From: Burkholderiales bacterium
GTDB taxonomy: Bacteria; Pseudomonadota; Gammaproteobacteria; Burkholderiales; Burkholderiaceae_C
Direction: 5' to 3'
Assembly (NCBI GenBank): GCA_013044035.1
Contig: JABEVE010000091.1
Coordinates: 1 to 64,000 of the forward strand
Length of the DNA: 64,000 nt
Shown here: positions 27,995 to 36,425 of the stretch, one piece after another
Numbering within the stretch: the stretch's first letter is position 1
Layout: each line of letters begins with the position of its first letter
Position numbers and translations under genes: made by a program
The notes under the pieces: model-generated
What the model was told of the DNA's origin: nothing
The model's database searches: none
The model's input: the letters and a program-made list of their open reading frames with translations, nothing else

Positions 27995-30900
27995 TCAGGG
28001 GCCGAACCAGAGGCGGTATTGCAAACTCCATTGCCGCACCAGCCCTGTGGTGTTTTGCTGGCGCTCATAGTGCACGGAGAGTTGGTCGCCGCCGAACACC
28101 GGCCCCTGCAGCCCGAAGTCGATGCCGGTGGTGTTGCCCAGCCGGCGCGAGCGCAGCAGGTCCAACTCGCCGAAGGGCAGCCAATGCGCACTGTAGCGGT
28201 CGGCCAGGAGTTGGTTGAAGGCGAAGCCCACGCCCACGGCGTCATCGCCGGCAGGAATGAAAAAGCCGGCCGCGGGCGGCAGTCCGCCGGGGTCGATGCC
28301 GGCATACGCCGGCTGTGGCGCGCCCGTGGCGCTGAACTGGTTGCTGTAGCCCAGCAGCTTCACGGCCAGATCGGGTTCGCCCTGGCGCAGCCACATACCG
28401 GCCTGTGCCTGCAGGCTGCGGCCCGAGCCGAGACTGTCGCCCAGGCGGGTGGAATACTCCGACACGCTCTGGCTGACGCTGGCCCAGAAGCGGCCGACGC
28501 TCTTGCTCAGGCTGAGCTGCAGCCGGTTGCGCTGCCCGCCCACCAGCAGCGCGCCGGTTTCATCGGCCACGGCGTGACGCTGCAACTGCGCCTGCGCCTG
28601 CACCCCATCGGGCAGGGTGAAGGCGGCGTCGAGCTGCAGTGGCGTGATGCTGCCCAGCGCGCTGTTGTGGCCGAGGCTGGCGCCCAGTTGCAGCGCACCG
28701 TCGTGCCATTGCAGGCCGGCCTGTGCATCGCGCCACTGGCCAGGCAGGCCGGTGATGACGCTGGCATCGCGGCTGGACAGGTGCTGCCGGCTCACGCCGA
28801 GTTGCAGCTTCAGGCGCGGGGTCAGGGTGAGGCTTTGCTGCAGGATCAGCCCATCGCGCTGCACGGCATCGGTCTGCTGGCTGGCGTAGCGCACGGTGCT
28901 GCGGTCGGCCAGTTCGAGGTGCTGCTGCGCGTTCTGTTGCGCCAGCGCCTGCAGCGTGGCGCTGCTGCGACCTTGCGCCGCGGCCTGCTCCAAGGCCCGG
29001 TCGGCCAGGGCCAGGGCCTGCATCGGGTGGCCGGCAGCGCGCAGCGCCTCGGCGCGGTCGATCGCATCGAGCCGCTCGCCGGCACCTTGGTCGAGCAGCC
29101 GGCGCACCTGCTCGCGGTCGCCCTCGCGCAGCGCGATTTGCAGCGCCACCGATTGCCTGTCCGCCGCGCTGAGCACGGCGCGCGCCAGCCACCAGCGCGC
29201 AGGGGCCGTGATGTCCAGCCGCAACAGCCAGTCGGCGATGGCGGCATCCACCTGCTGCTCGTGGCGCAGCGCCTCGTGTTGCGGTTCCTGAGACGGCCCT
29301 CGCCGGGCCGACGTGGGTGCAGTGGCCGTGCCACGGGGCCGCAGCCGTGCCCGCAGCATGGCCATGAGCTGTTGCTGCTGCCGCACCGACGTGCGGCCCG
29401 GAGCCAGACGCAACACAGCCAGCACCTGATCGAGCGATGGGGCCGCGCCCGCTTTGCCGCCAACCAGCTTGGGCGGCTGGCGCAGCAACTGCCAGGCCAG
29501 GTCGTCGACCACGCGGGCGCGGGCGTCGTCGCCGGCCTGGCGGAGCAGGTCGGCGGCATTCATCAGCCACAGCGGGTCGTGGCGCTTGCTTGGGTAGAGC
29601 TGGGCATTGAGCTGCAGCGCCAGCGGCACATCGCCCAGCGCCTGGGCGGCGGCCGCCAGCACCTCCTGGCCGTCGGCCCTGCCGCGAAGCCGGGGCGCGT
29701 AGCGCTCGAAAGCGCGGCGAAGTTCGCTGCGCCGGTTCATGTCGAGCAGTGTCCAGAGCAGGGCGATCTGATCGTCATGGTTGTTCGGTGCCAGGTGGAC
29801 GGCGGTGCGCAAATCGGCGAGAGCCTCGTCGCGCCGCCCCAGCGCCTGCCAGACCTGCGCACGCGCCGCATACACCTGCGCGTCGCGCCGCAGCGCCGCG
29901 CCCACCTCGCCCTGCATCACGGTGCGCTGCCAGCGCTGCAGACCGCTCAGGCTGGGCTGCTTGACCAGCGCCTGCAGCCATTGCAAGGCCAGCGCCTTGT
30001 GCGGCGCGGCCCGCCAGGCCGCAGGCAGCAACGCCAGAGCCGCCTGCGGGCCATGCAGGCGCTGGGTGAGGACGATGAAGCGCTCCACCTGGTAGGGCTT
30101 CATGTGACTGCGCAGTCCCGGCGTCTCCCACAGCGCGGCGTAGGCGGCCAGCGCCGGTGCGGATTGGCCGAGATCCCAGTCGAGGTCGGCCAGCAGCCCC
30201 TGCCGCGTGGCCCGCAGCGTGTCCGGCCCCAAGGCCTGGCTGGATTGCTCCAGCACGTTGCGGGCCGCCTCGAACGCGCCGGTTTGCAACAGCGCCAGCG
30301 CGTAGTCGATGCTGGCGCGCAAGTCCAGCGCCTTGAGCTTCAGGCCTTGGGCATAGGCCGCCAGCGACGCCTGAGTCTCCCCCAGGTTGCCGAGCAGCCA
30401 GGCCAGCGCGCCAAACAGTTGCGGGTGCGCCGGGGTGGCCTGCCGCAGCACCGCCACCGCCTGCTGGGGATGTCCCTGGTTTTCCAGCGCCTGGGCGTAC
30501 TGCAGCCAGTCATCGGCCCGCATGCCACCCTGGCGCGCACGGGCCTTCCAGTACGCGATCTGGCCGCTGGACGAGGACAGCATGCCGGCCAGGCGGCGCA
30601 CATTGCTCAGGGCCTCGGCGGTGATGCGCTGGCGCAGCAGGGCCATCCATTGCCGCATGGCGGCGTCCGGCTGGCCGCTCCATTCGAGCACCTGGGCGCG
30701 TCGCTCTTCCCAGATGCGGCGCTGGCCGGGCACTTGTGCGGCGGGTGTGGTGCCGGGGCCGCTGAGTACGGCGTCGGCCAGGTGCAGGGCGCCGGCCAAA
30801 TCGCCGTCGGCCAGCAGCAGGCGCCAGGCCAGTTCGGCTTGAGCCGGGCTCAGGGCATGGCCGAGCTGGGCAGGGCTGCCGTGCAGATTGGCGGCCTGGC

Positions 30901-31741
30901 CCAGCCAGTGCAGTGCGTCACGCGCGTGGTCGGCGGCCAGTGCCAGTTGCACCAGGCTCCAGGCCAGGGTCGGGTCGGGCGGCAGCTTGCGGGCCTGCGC
31001 CGCAACGTCGGCATAAGCCCGCTTAGCATCGCCAGTGGCCAGCAGCACCTGCGCCGCCTGCTGCAGCAGGGCGCGTTGCTGGGCCTGCGTTCGGGCTGCC
31101 GGCAACGAGGCGAACAGCACTTGCGCCGCCAGCCGGTATTCGCCCAGCCCCAGCAACAGCCGCGCGGCATCTTGCGCGGCGCTCGGCGGCAGCGGCGTGA
31201 ACTGCAAGGCCAGCGGCGCCAGCCGCCGCACGGTGGCGGGTTCGTCCAGCCCCTGCAGCAACAGCAGTGTGGCGCGCCAGTCGTTGAAGTTGGCGGGCGT
31301 GGCGCGGCCGAGCAAACGGGCCAGCGCGCTGCGGGCCTGTTGCGCCAGCGCGGTGTCATGCCGGGCGCGGGCATCGAACCAGATGCGTTTCCAGATCAGC
31401 AGCCGCAGCGCGTCGGCCTTCGGTTCGGTGCCAAGAGGCTCCAGCGCCGCCAGGGCCTGCTGCAGTTTGCCGATGCTGATGTAGCGCTGCGCCAGCAGCA
31501 GGCGCAGGTCGGCATCCTGGCCCTGCAGTCGCAACAGATGCTGCAGATAGTCGATGGCCAGCCCCGTGTCCTGCGTGCTGCGCAGCAGTTGCATCAGCTC
31601 GCGCCCGGGCCACATCAAGGTCAGGGTGGCGGCGCCCATCAGCGCCAGGCCGAGCAGGGTGCCGCGTGGAAACAGCCGGCTGCGCCCCGGGTCGTCGGGC
31701 GAAACCGAGATCTGCTGGCGCGGACCGGATTTGCGTGGCAT
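27995..31741 (-). CDS. pelB: Pel outer-membrane porin and TPR scaffold PelB
   Basis: PelB exports the polymer through the outer membrane. The 1248 residues contain an N-terminal inner-membrane anchor (LFPRGTLLGLALMGAATLTLM), a long series of TPR-like helical repeats through about residue 850 that bind PelA, and a C-terminal beta-barrel of alternating hydrophobic strands ending YRLWFGP. Length is close to the P. aeruginosa protein (about 1193). The ATG at 31741 overlaps the pelA stop codon by one base (TGATG). The frame is open far upstream, through pelA, which is a GC-rich artefact and not part of the gene. Confidence 0.94.
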   Translation of the reverse strand: MPRKSGPRQQISVSPDDPGRSRLFPRGTLLGLALMGAATLTLMWPGRELMQLLRSTQDTGLAIDYLQHLLRLQGQDADLRLLLAQRYISIGKLQQALAALEPLGTEPKADALRLLIWKRIWFDARARHDTALAQQARSALARLLGRATPANFNDWRATLLLLQGLDEPATVRRLAPLALQFTPLPPSAAQDAARLLLGLGEYRLAAQVLFASLPAARTQAQQRALLQQAAQVLLATGDAKRAYADVAAQARKLPPDPTLAWSLVQLALAADHARDALHWLGQAANLHGSPAQLGHALSPAQAELAWRLLLADGDLAGALHLADAVLSGPGTTPAAQVPGQRRIWEERRAQVLEWSGQPDAAMRQWMALLRQRITAEALSNVRRLAGMLSSSSGQIAYWKARARQGGMRADDWLQYAQALENQGHPQQAVAVLRQATPAHPQLFGALAWLLGNLGETQASLAAYAQGLKLKALDLRASIDYALALLQTGAFEAARNVLEQSSQALGPDTLRATRQGLLADLDWDLGQSAPALAAYAALWETPGLRSHMKPYQVERFIVLTQRLHGPQAALALLPAAWRAAPHKALALQWLQALVKQPSLSGLQRWQRTVMQGEVGAALRRDAQVYAARAQVWQALGRRDEALADLRTAVHLAPNNHDDQIALLWTLLDMNRRSELRRAFERYAPRLRGRADGQEVLAAAAQALGDVPLALQLNAQLYPSKRHDPLWLMNAADLLRQAGDDARARVVDDLAWQLLRQPPKLVGGKAGAAPSLDQVLAVLRLAPGRTSVRQQQQLMAMLRARLRPRGTATAPTSARRGPSQEPQHEALRHEQQVDAAIADWLLRLDITAPARWWLARAVLSAADRQSVALQIALREGDREQVRRLLDQGAGERLDAIDRAEALRAAGHPMQALALADRALEQAAAQGRSSATLQALAQQNAQQHLELADRSTVRYASQQTDAVQRDGLILQQSLTLTPRLKLQLGVSRQHLSSRDASVITGLPGQWRDAQAGLQWHDGALQLGASLGHNSALGSITPLQLDAAFTLPDGVQAQAQLQRHAVADETGALLVGGQRNRLQLSLSKSVGRFWASVSQSVSEYSTRLGDSLGSGRSLQAQAGMWLRQGEPDLAVKLLGYSNQFSATGAPQPAYAGIDPGGLPPAAGFFIPAGDDAVGVGFAFNQLLADRYSAHWLPFGELDLLRSRRLGNTTGIDFGLQGPVFGGDQLSVHYERQQNTTGLVRQWSLQYRLWFGP

Positions 31742-34686
31742 CAGGCCTGAGGCAGCAGGCGCAGTGCGAGGCCCGGTTTGGTGTTGGTGACACGGACCTG
31801 CCCGGCGTCGCGCCGCACCTGGGCACCGGGCTCGGCCACGAGACGCCAGCCGTCCGGCAGCGCGAGACGGGCCTGGGCTGGCACATGGCCGGCGAGTTGC
31901 AGCAGCCAGCCGCCGCCGGGCAGCGGCTCGAAGCGGTTGATGTCGGCGTTGGCGTCGATGAGATAAGGCCACGCGGGCAACTCGGGCTGCGTCGTGGCCG
32001 AGGTCGCCACCGCATGCAGCACGACCTGGTCGGCGCTGGCATGCAGGTAACGCATGCCGGCATGGCTGGTGTGGCCAGCCAGGTTCGTGCTGGTGCGCAG
32101 ATCGGGCGCCGCGACGCTCTCCGGCTGGCGCCATTGGCGCAGGCCGGGCCCGGCACGCAGGCGCCAGGCGCCACCCAGCGTGCGGGCCACCGTGGCACGG
32201 CGCCAGGCCAGCACGCTTTGCGCATACTGCAGGCCGAAGATGGGATGGGTGGGCTGGCGCGTGGCCCAGTCCAGCACCTTGTGCAGGCTCACGGCGCCGG
32301 CCTGTTTGGTGACGATGTAAGGGTGGAAATACACGTCCAGCGCCTTGAGCCGCCGTGGGCTGTCGGTCATCTGGTAGGTCTCGATGGCGCGCTCGAGGCC
32401 GAAGTAGGGGCCGGTCCAGTTGTGGGTGTAGGTCTCCTCGTTGGACAGCGCGGCGTACACCTGAAAGTCGCGCCCTTTGGGAATGCCCATGGGCCAGACG
32501 GCCGAGACCGTGGGCTTGTTGCGCGTGATGGTGGCGCCGCCACCGTTGATGTTGTGCATGCCCACCGCATAGCTGAGCGCCACGGCCTTGTTGGGCGGGT
32601 TGCAGTCCCCGGGCCACAGCAGCATGTTGCAGGGCTTGCCTGGCGGGCACAGCTTGGTCTGGATGAACTCGCGCGCGCCAACGACCTCCGTCTCGGTGCT
32701 GAACGTGTAGTTCGGCACCGGCAGGTAGTTGCCGTAAGGCAGCGCTTTGGTGACCTTGCCGAGGCCGTGCTCCGCGCTCGCCAGCACCCAGTCGAACGGG
32801 TGGCTCCAGGTGTGGCTGCCAACCTCCACGTGCGGCAGCGCGAACATGCGCCGCGCCCAGTGCTGCGCCTGGCTGGCGGTGGCCGGATACAGGCCCTCGT
32901 GGCTGATCTCGGCGATGATGACCGAGGCCAGCGTGGGCGTGCGGTACTTGTCCAGAAACTCGGTGAAGAGCACCTCGCAGGCCAGCGGCGAGCCGGGCCG
33001 GTCGCAGGCATTGACGAAGCCGTCGCCATCGAAATGCACGAAAAACGCCCGCCGCCCGGTGCGGGTGGTGATGTCGGGCATCGGTGCTTCGCTCACGCGC
33101 AGGGCGGCGCGGAAAAACGCGAAGGGCTCGATCGACCAGCGCGTGCCCGTGTCGCCCGGCAGGTTGAAAATGCCGAAGTTGCCCAGCGCGTAGCCGCCCC
33201 AGGGGGTGATGGCCGCGCCGTCCATGCCCGCACCGTTGCTGCCGTCGTCGCCGCTGCCACTGGCGCGCAGCCACACCTGGCTGCCGGCGCCGGCATCGAG
33301 TTGCATGGTGTCTCCCGCTGTCACCAGCGGGATGATCTCGCCGTTGGGCGTGCCGGGTTGACGCTGCACGCGTATCGGCCCTGGCAGAGGGGCCGTCCCG
33401 GGCCGCAAGCCAAACAGCGCCAGCACCGAGACATCGGTCTGGCCAAGGATGGCCACCGGCACCCCCTCGTCCCTGGCCCGGCGCAGCAGGTCGCGCGCGG
33501 CTTCGGGCACGTCGCTGCGTTCGGACCACAGCACCACGCCGGCGTAACGCCCGGTCAAGGGCTCGGTGATGGTGGGCGCCCCCATGTAGCGGTATTCCGG
33601 CACCAGCCCGAGGTCTTCCAGCGGCATGGCGCCATAGAGGTGGGCGCTCTGGTTGAGCAGGTCGGGGCTGTCGCCCTGCGCGCTGGAATGCAGCAGCAGC
33701 ACGCGGCGCGGCTGCAATTCCACCGCGCCCACGCCCAGGCTGTGCAGCGCCGGGTCGGCCACCCAGGGGATGAGGCCGGCGGCGGCGATCTGCTGCGCCG
33801 TCTGCCGTGCCAGCCCGCGCTGGCTGGCGGCCACGTAGTCGATGCCGATTCCCGCCAGCTTGTAGCGGGTGCGCAGTTCGGCGAAGCGGTCGAGCAGCCA
33901 CTGACGGTCTTGTGGCGGCACGACGACGTGTTGCTTGCTGCTCGCGTTCCAGCCGCGATAGAGCGACTCGGCCGCCACTGCCAGCGTGGCGCCGGCAAGA
34001 CTGGCATCCATCAGCTCGAAGCCACGATTGGGCAGGACACGGATGCCGGGAAACGCCGCCACCAAACCCTGCAGCGTGGCGCGCAACGCGGCGGCCTGCC
34101 GCTGGCGCTCGGCGTCGGTCGTCGCCAGCAGTTGGTAGGAGTCCAGCGTGTCGAGGAAGAACGCGCGAAAGCCTGCCTGCCACAAGGGCTGCACGATGCG
34201 CTGCTGCAGGAATTGCGGCCAGCCGGCGGCGGTCTGATCGATCACCCGCGAGCCCCAGTCGGGGTTGTTGGCGGGCAGCCAGGCTTTCGGGATGTCGGCG
34301 TAATACGGCCGATCGGGTTGCACCTCGCCCACCGAGACATAGGCGATGGCCAGGGTCTGGGGCGCCAGGGTGCGCACCACATCAGGGTCTTGCGCCAGTG
34401 CGTTTGCGGGCTCCAGCACGGCCCAGTCGAAGGCGCGCAGATCGTCCAGCGGAATCCGGCTGCCGTAGTAGAAGGCCACGGCCGGCGCAGCCGCCGCAAG
34501 GGCCGGCTCAGGCGTCGGCGTCGCGGAGTGGGCCGTCGCGGAGTGGGCCGTCGCGGAGTGGGCCGTCGCGGAGTGGGCCGTCGCGCTCAGCCCCATGCCC
34601 AGCAGCCCCACGCTTGCAGTGCGTGCCAGCAGACGCTCGAGTAACGGGCTTGGCGGCAGGGTTTGAAGAAATTGGCGGCGTTTCAT
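31741..34686 (-). CDS. pelA: Pel polysaccharide hydrolase/deacetylase PelA
   Basis: PelA is the periplasmic enzyme that partly deacetylates Pel and also has glycoside hydrolase activity (GH166). The 981 residues begin with a twin-arginine-like signal (KRRQFLQTL). The N-terminal hydrolase domain follows (FYYGSRIPLDDLRAFDW onward), then a middle domain, then a deacetylase domain with HFDGDGF (about residue 545) and the zinc-binding HTWSHP, and a C-terminal beta-sandwich. An in-frame ATG at 34707 would add seven residues. The signal is followed by an array of ATAHS repeats that the family does not normally have. Confidence 0.94.
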   Translation of the reverse strand: MKRRQFLQTLPPSPLLERLLARTASVGLLGMGLSATAHSATAHSATAHSATAHSATPTPEPALAAAAPAVAFYYGSRIPLDDLRAFDWAVLEPANALAQDPDVVRTLAPQTLAIAYVSVGEVQPDRPYYADIPKAWLPANNPDWGSRVIDQTAAGWPQFLQQRIVQPLWQAGFRAFFLDTLDSYQLLATTDAERQRQAAALRATLQGLVAAFPGIRVLPNRGFELMDASLAGATLAVAAESLYRGWNASSKQHVVVPPQDRQWLLDRFAELRTRYKLAGIGIDYVAASQRGLARQTAQQIAAAGLIPWVADPALHSLGVGAVELQPRRVLLLHSSAQGDSPDLLNQSAHLYGAMPLEDLGLVPEYRYMGAPTITEPLTGRYAGVVLWSERSDVPEAARDLLRRARDEGVPVAILGQTDVSVLALFGLRPGTAPLPGPIRVQRQPGTPNGEIIPLVTAGDTMQLDAGAGSQVWLRASGSGDDGSNGAGMDGAAITPWGGYALGNFGIFNLPGDTGTRWSIEPFAFFRAALRVSEAPMPDITTRTGRRAFFVHFDGDGFVNACDRPGSPLACEVLFTEFLDKYRTPTLASVIIAEISHEGLYPATASQAQHWARRMFALPHVEVGSHTWSHPFDWVLASAEHGLGKVTKALPYGNYLPVPNYTFSTETEVVGAREFIQTKLCPPGKPCNMLLWPGDCNPPNKAVALSYAVGMHNINGGGATITRNKPTVSAVWPMGIPKGRDFQVYAALSNEETYTHNWTGPYFGLERAIETYQMTDSPRRLKALDVYFHPYIVTKQAGAVSLHKVLDWATRQPTHPIFGLQYAQSVLAWRRATVARTLGGAWRLRAGPGLRQWRQPESVAAPDLRTSTNLAGHTSHAGMRYLHASADQVVLHAVATSATTQPELPAWPYLIDANADINRFEPLPGGGWLLQLAGHVPAQARLALPDGWRLVAEPGAQVRRDAGQVRVTNTKPGLALRLLPQA
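34521..34580. repeat. Four perfect 15-bp tandem repeats in pelA
   Basis: The unit TCGCGGAGTGGGCCG occurs four times in a row with no mismatch. On the coding strand each unit encodes five residues, giving SATAHSATAHSATAHSATAH just after the signal peptide of PelA. Because the unit is a multiple of three, gain or loss of copies would change linker length without breaking the frame. Confidence 0.9.
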
Positions 34687-34804
34687 GGTGGGCAGGCCAG
34701 CAGGCATGGATCACCATCGGATTGTCCGGCACTTGCCCACCCGTGGCAGCCTGCAACCTCAAGTTTGCGGCTGAACATCGCGAATGCATGGCGTTTTGTG
34801 GTTT

Positions 34805-35836
34805 TTATTCGATACCCGAGCGTTGCAGCGCCGCCTCGATCTGGGCTTGCGTGCGGCGATACACGTCCGGATTCGGAGTTCCGATGCGCACGGCTTGGTC
34901 GATGGTGCCGCGCGCCGCGCGCAGATCGCCCGCGGCCAGCAGGGCCTGGGCCAGATTGTTCAGCGGGTCGCCGTCGTCCGGCTTGGCGCGGGCAGCCTGG
35001 GCAAAGTGAATGGCGGCGCGCGCGTAGTCCTTGCGGGCGTAGGCCAGATTGCCCAGGCCCATCATCGCGATCCAGGCCTTGGGCCAGCGCTGCACGGCGG
35101 CCTCGTAGGCCTGGCGTGCCGCCTCGGGCGCCACGCCCTCCAGGGGCGACACGGCGTGCAGATAATCGAACTCGGTCACGCCGGCTGGAAACTCTCCCGG
35201 CTTGAGCGCGACGAAAGCCCAGCGCCCGCCAGGCGCCCACGAGCGATCGAACTGACCGATGGACAGCACCAGACTGGCCGCGGTGCTGGACTGGAGGGTC
35301 ACGGTGTCGGCCTTGAGGTCATAGCCGGTCACCACCGCGAAATGCCAGTTCAGCGGCGCGCCCACGCGCTGCAGCGCCACCACCGGAATGCCCGCGGCCA
35401 CCTGTGCGAACAGCGCTGCCAGCTCGTGTGGCAGCACATAGGCCACGCGCCCCGCACGCCGCGTGGCGCCGAGCATGTCGACTTGCAGCGTGCCGTCGAG
35501 CTTGGGGGTGTAGAGCTGGGGCACCAGCGCGGCCACCGAGGTGTCGGCCCCCGACCAGTTGAGCACGGCGGCGAGCGACGCCGGGCCGCAGTAGCTGCGG
35601 TCGTCCGCATAGAACGGCACACCCGCCACTTGCGCCCGCGCCGGTAGCCCGGCGGGGGCGCCGAGCAAGGTGCCGTGGCTGTATTGCGGTTTGTAGGCGC
35701 TGCCGAGAGGGAGGGCGCAACCGCCCAGCAGTGCCCCCGCGATGACGGCCGCCGCCAGGCTGGCTCCGCGCAGGGCGCGCAAGCGGCCCGGCTTGAGGAT
35801 GCTGCCTGCGATCGAGGGCGTCGCGCGAGGGGTCAA
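34805..35836 (-). CDS. PA2778-like C39 family cysteine peptidase with TPR repeats
   Basis: The 343-residue product has a lipoprotein-type signal (AAVIAGALLGGC, lipobox LGGC). A C39 peptidase-like domain follows, with the catalytic Cys in DRSYCGPASLAAVLNW (about residue 82), the His in NWHFAVVTGYD (about 164) and a nearby Asp. About 130 residues of TPR-type helices complete it (GNLAYARKDYARAAIHFAQAA). It matches the family named after P. aeruginosa PA2778. No ATG fits; the TTG at 35836 overlaps the stop of the next gene upstream (TTGA), implying coupled translation. It lies 118 bases before pelA. Its role is unknown. Confidence 0.82.
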   Translation of the reverse strand: MTPRATPSIAGSILKPGRLRALRGASLAAAVIAGALLGGCALPLGSAYKPQYSHGTLLGAPAGLPARAQVAGVPFYADDRSYCGPASLAAVLNWSGADTSVAALVPQLYTPKLDGTLQVDMLGATRRAGRVAYVLPHELAALFAQVAAGIPVVALQRVGAPLNWHFAVVTGYDLKADTVTLQSSTAASLVLSIGQFDRSWAPGGRWAFVALKPGEFPAGVTEFDYLHAVSPLEGVAPEAARQAYEAAVQRWPKAWIAMMGLGNLAYARKDYARAAIHFAQAARAKPDDGDPLNNLAQALLAAGDLRAARGTIDQAVRIGTPNPDVYRRTQAQIEAALQRSGIE

Positions 35837-36222
35837 ACCGCCAGCACCACCAGGATGGCCACCAGCAGAATGATCACCATTTCCTGAAAGCCCAGATCTC
35901 CCGCGGCCGGCATGGCGTCGATCTTGCCGGCCAGGCTGGCGACTTCCTGATTGCTGAGCGCGGCCAGGCGCTGCTGCGTGATGTCGTGGCTCAAGCCCAT
36001 CTGCTCCAGCTTGTGCTGCACATCGGCGCGTGCCAGGAATTGATCCAGCGTCTGGCGGTCTTGGGTCAGGGTGGTGCCTTGCGCGCCGGCGGTTTGCTGC
36101 GTGGCTTGCTGCGTGAGTTGCTGGGTGCCGATGAGTTCGGCTTTCGCTGCGGGCGCGGCGGCAAGCAACCCCAGGCCGAACAAGGAGGTGACGAGTTGGC
36201 TGGTCAGGCGTTTGGCATGCAT
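35833..36222 (-). CDS. PA2779-like small membrane-anchored protein
   Basis: The 129-residue product has a Sec signal peptide (LVTSLFGLGLLAAAPAAKA). A helical central region rich in Gln and Thr follows (TQQLTQQATQQTAGAQG), then a single C-terminal membrane helix (EMVIILLVAILVVLAV), so it would be anchored in the inner membrane facing the periplasm. It matches the family of P. aeruginosa PA2779, which always accompanies the PA2778-type peptidase. The ATG at 36222 has a GGAG nine bases upstream. It is the first gene of the minus-strand run that continues into pelA. Its function is unknown. Confidence 0.85.
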   Translation of the reverse strand: MHAKRLTSQLVTSLFGLGLLAAAPAAKAELIGTQQLTQQATQQTAGAQGTTLTQDRQTLDQFLARADVQHKLEQMGLSHDITQQRLAALSNQEVASLAGKIDAMPAAGDLGFQEMVIILLVAILVVLAV

Positions 36223-36340
36223 GGCGTGATCTCCAGAAGGGCGGGCGTGTGGCTTCGTTCAAAGCCGCAACGCACAACACAAGTGGCACAAAAGCTCATG
36301 GGCCAAGTTTACGGCAGACCCTGGCGCTGGCGCGATGGGT

Positions 36341-36370
36341 TTCGCATCCAAACGTTTCACATCCAAACGT
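36341..36370. repeat. Two 15-bp direct repeats upstream of the pel cluster
   Basis: The units TTCGCATCCAAACGT (36341-36355) and TTCACATCCAAACGT (36356-36370) follow each other directly and differ at one base. They lie about 120 bases upstream of the PA2779-like start, in the 203-base gap (36223-36425) that must hold the promoter of the pel block. They could be a pair of binding sites for a regulator on one face of the helix. I see no convincing -35/-10 or sigma-54 promoter nearby. Confidence 0.5.
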
Positions 36371-36425
36371 ATTCGCCCGCTGCGTTTGTCGCATCCGCCA
36401 TGTTCGTTTCCTGACCGGCGTGCGT

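Noticed and set aside
27470-31750. 1426-codon open frame on the plus strand opposite pelB
   Set aside because: It is the antisense shadow of a GC-rich real gene. The translation is rich in Gln, Arg, His and Gly with no recognisable fold, while the minus strand encodes clear PelB.
31742-34183. Upstream extension of the pelB frame through pelA, giving 2062 residues
   Set aside because: The extension is Arg/Gly/Ala-rich and lies over the well-conserved pelA gene in another frame. The natural PelB start (ATG at 31741, overlapping the pelA stop) gives a normal length.
34521-34580. CRISPR array
   Set aside because: The 15-bp units are directly adjacent without spacers and are in frame inside pelA.
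35837-36289. Longer start for the C39 peptidase gene (up to 494 residues)
   Set aside because: The extension covers the PA2779-like gene in another frame and is Arg/His/Pro-rich without similarity. The TTG at 35836 gives a normal lipoprotein signal.
36223-36425. Sigma-54 promoter for the pel block
   Set aside because: A TGGCAC is present on the plus strand, but no TTGC follows at the right distance, and the minus strand has no matching GG-N10-GC pair.
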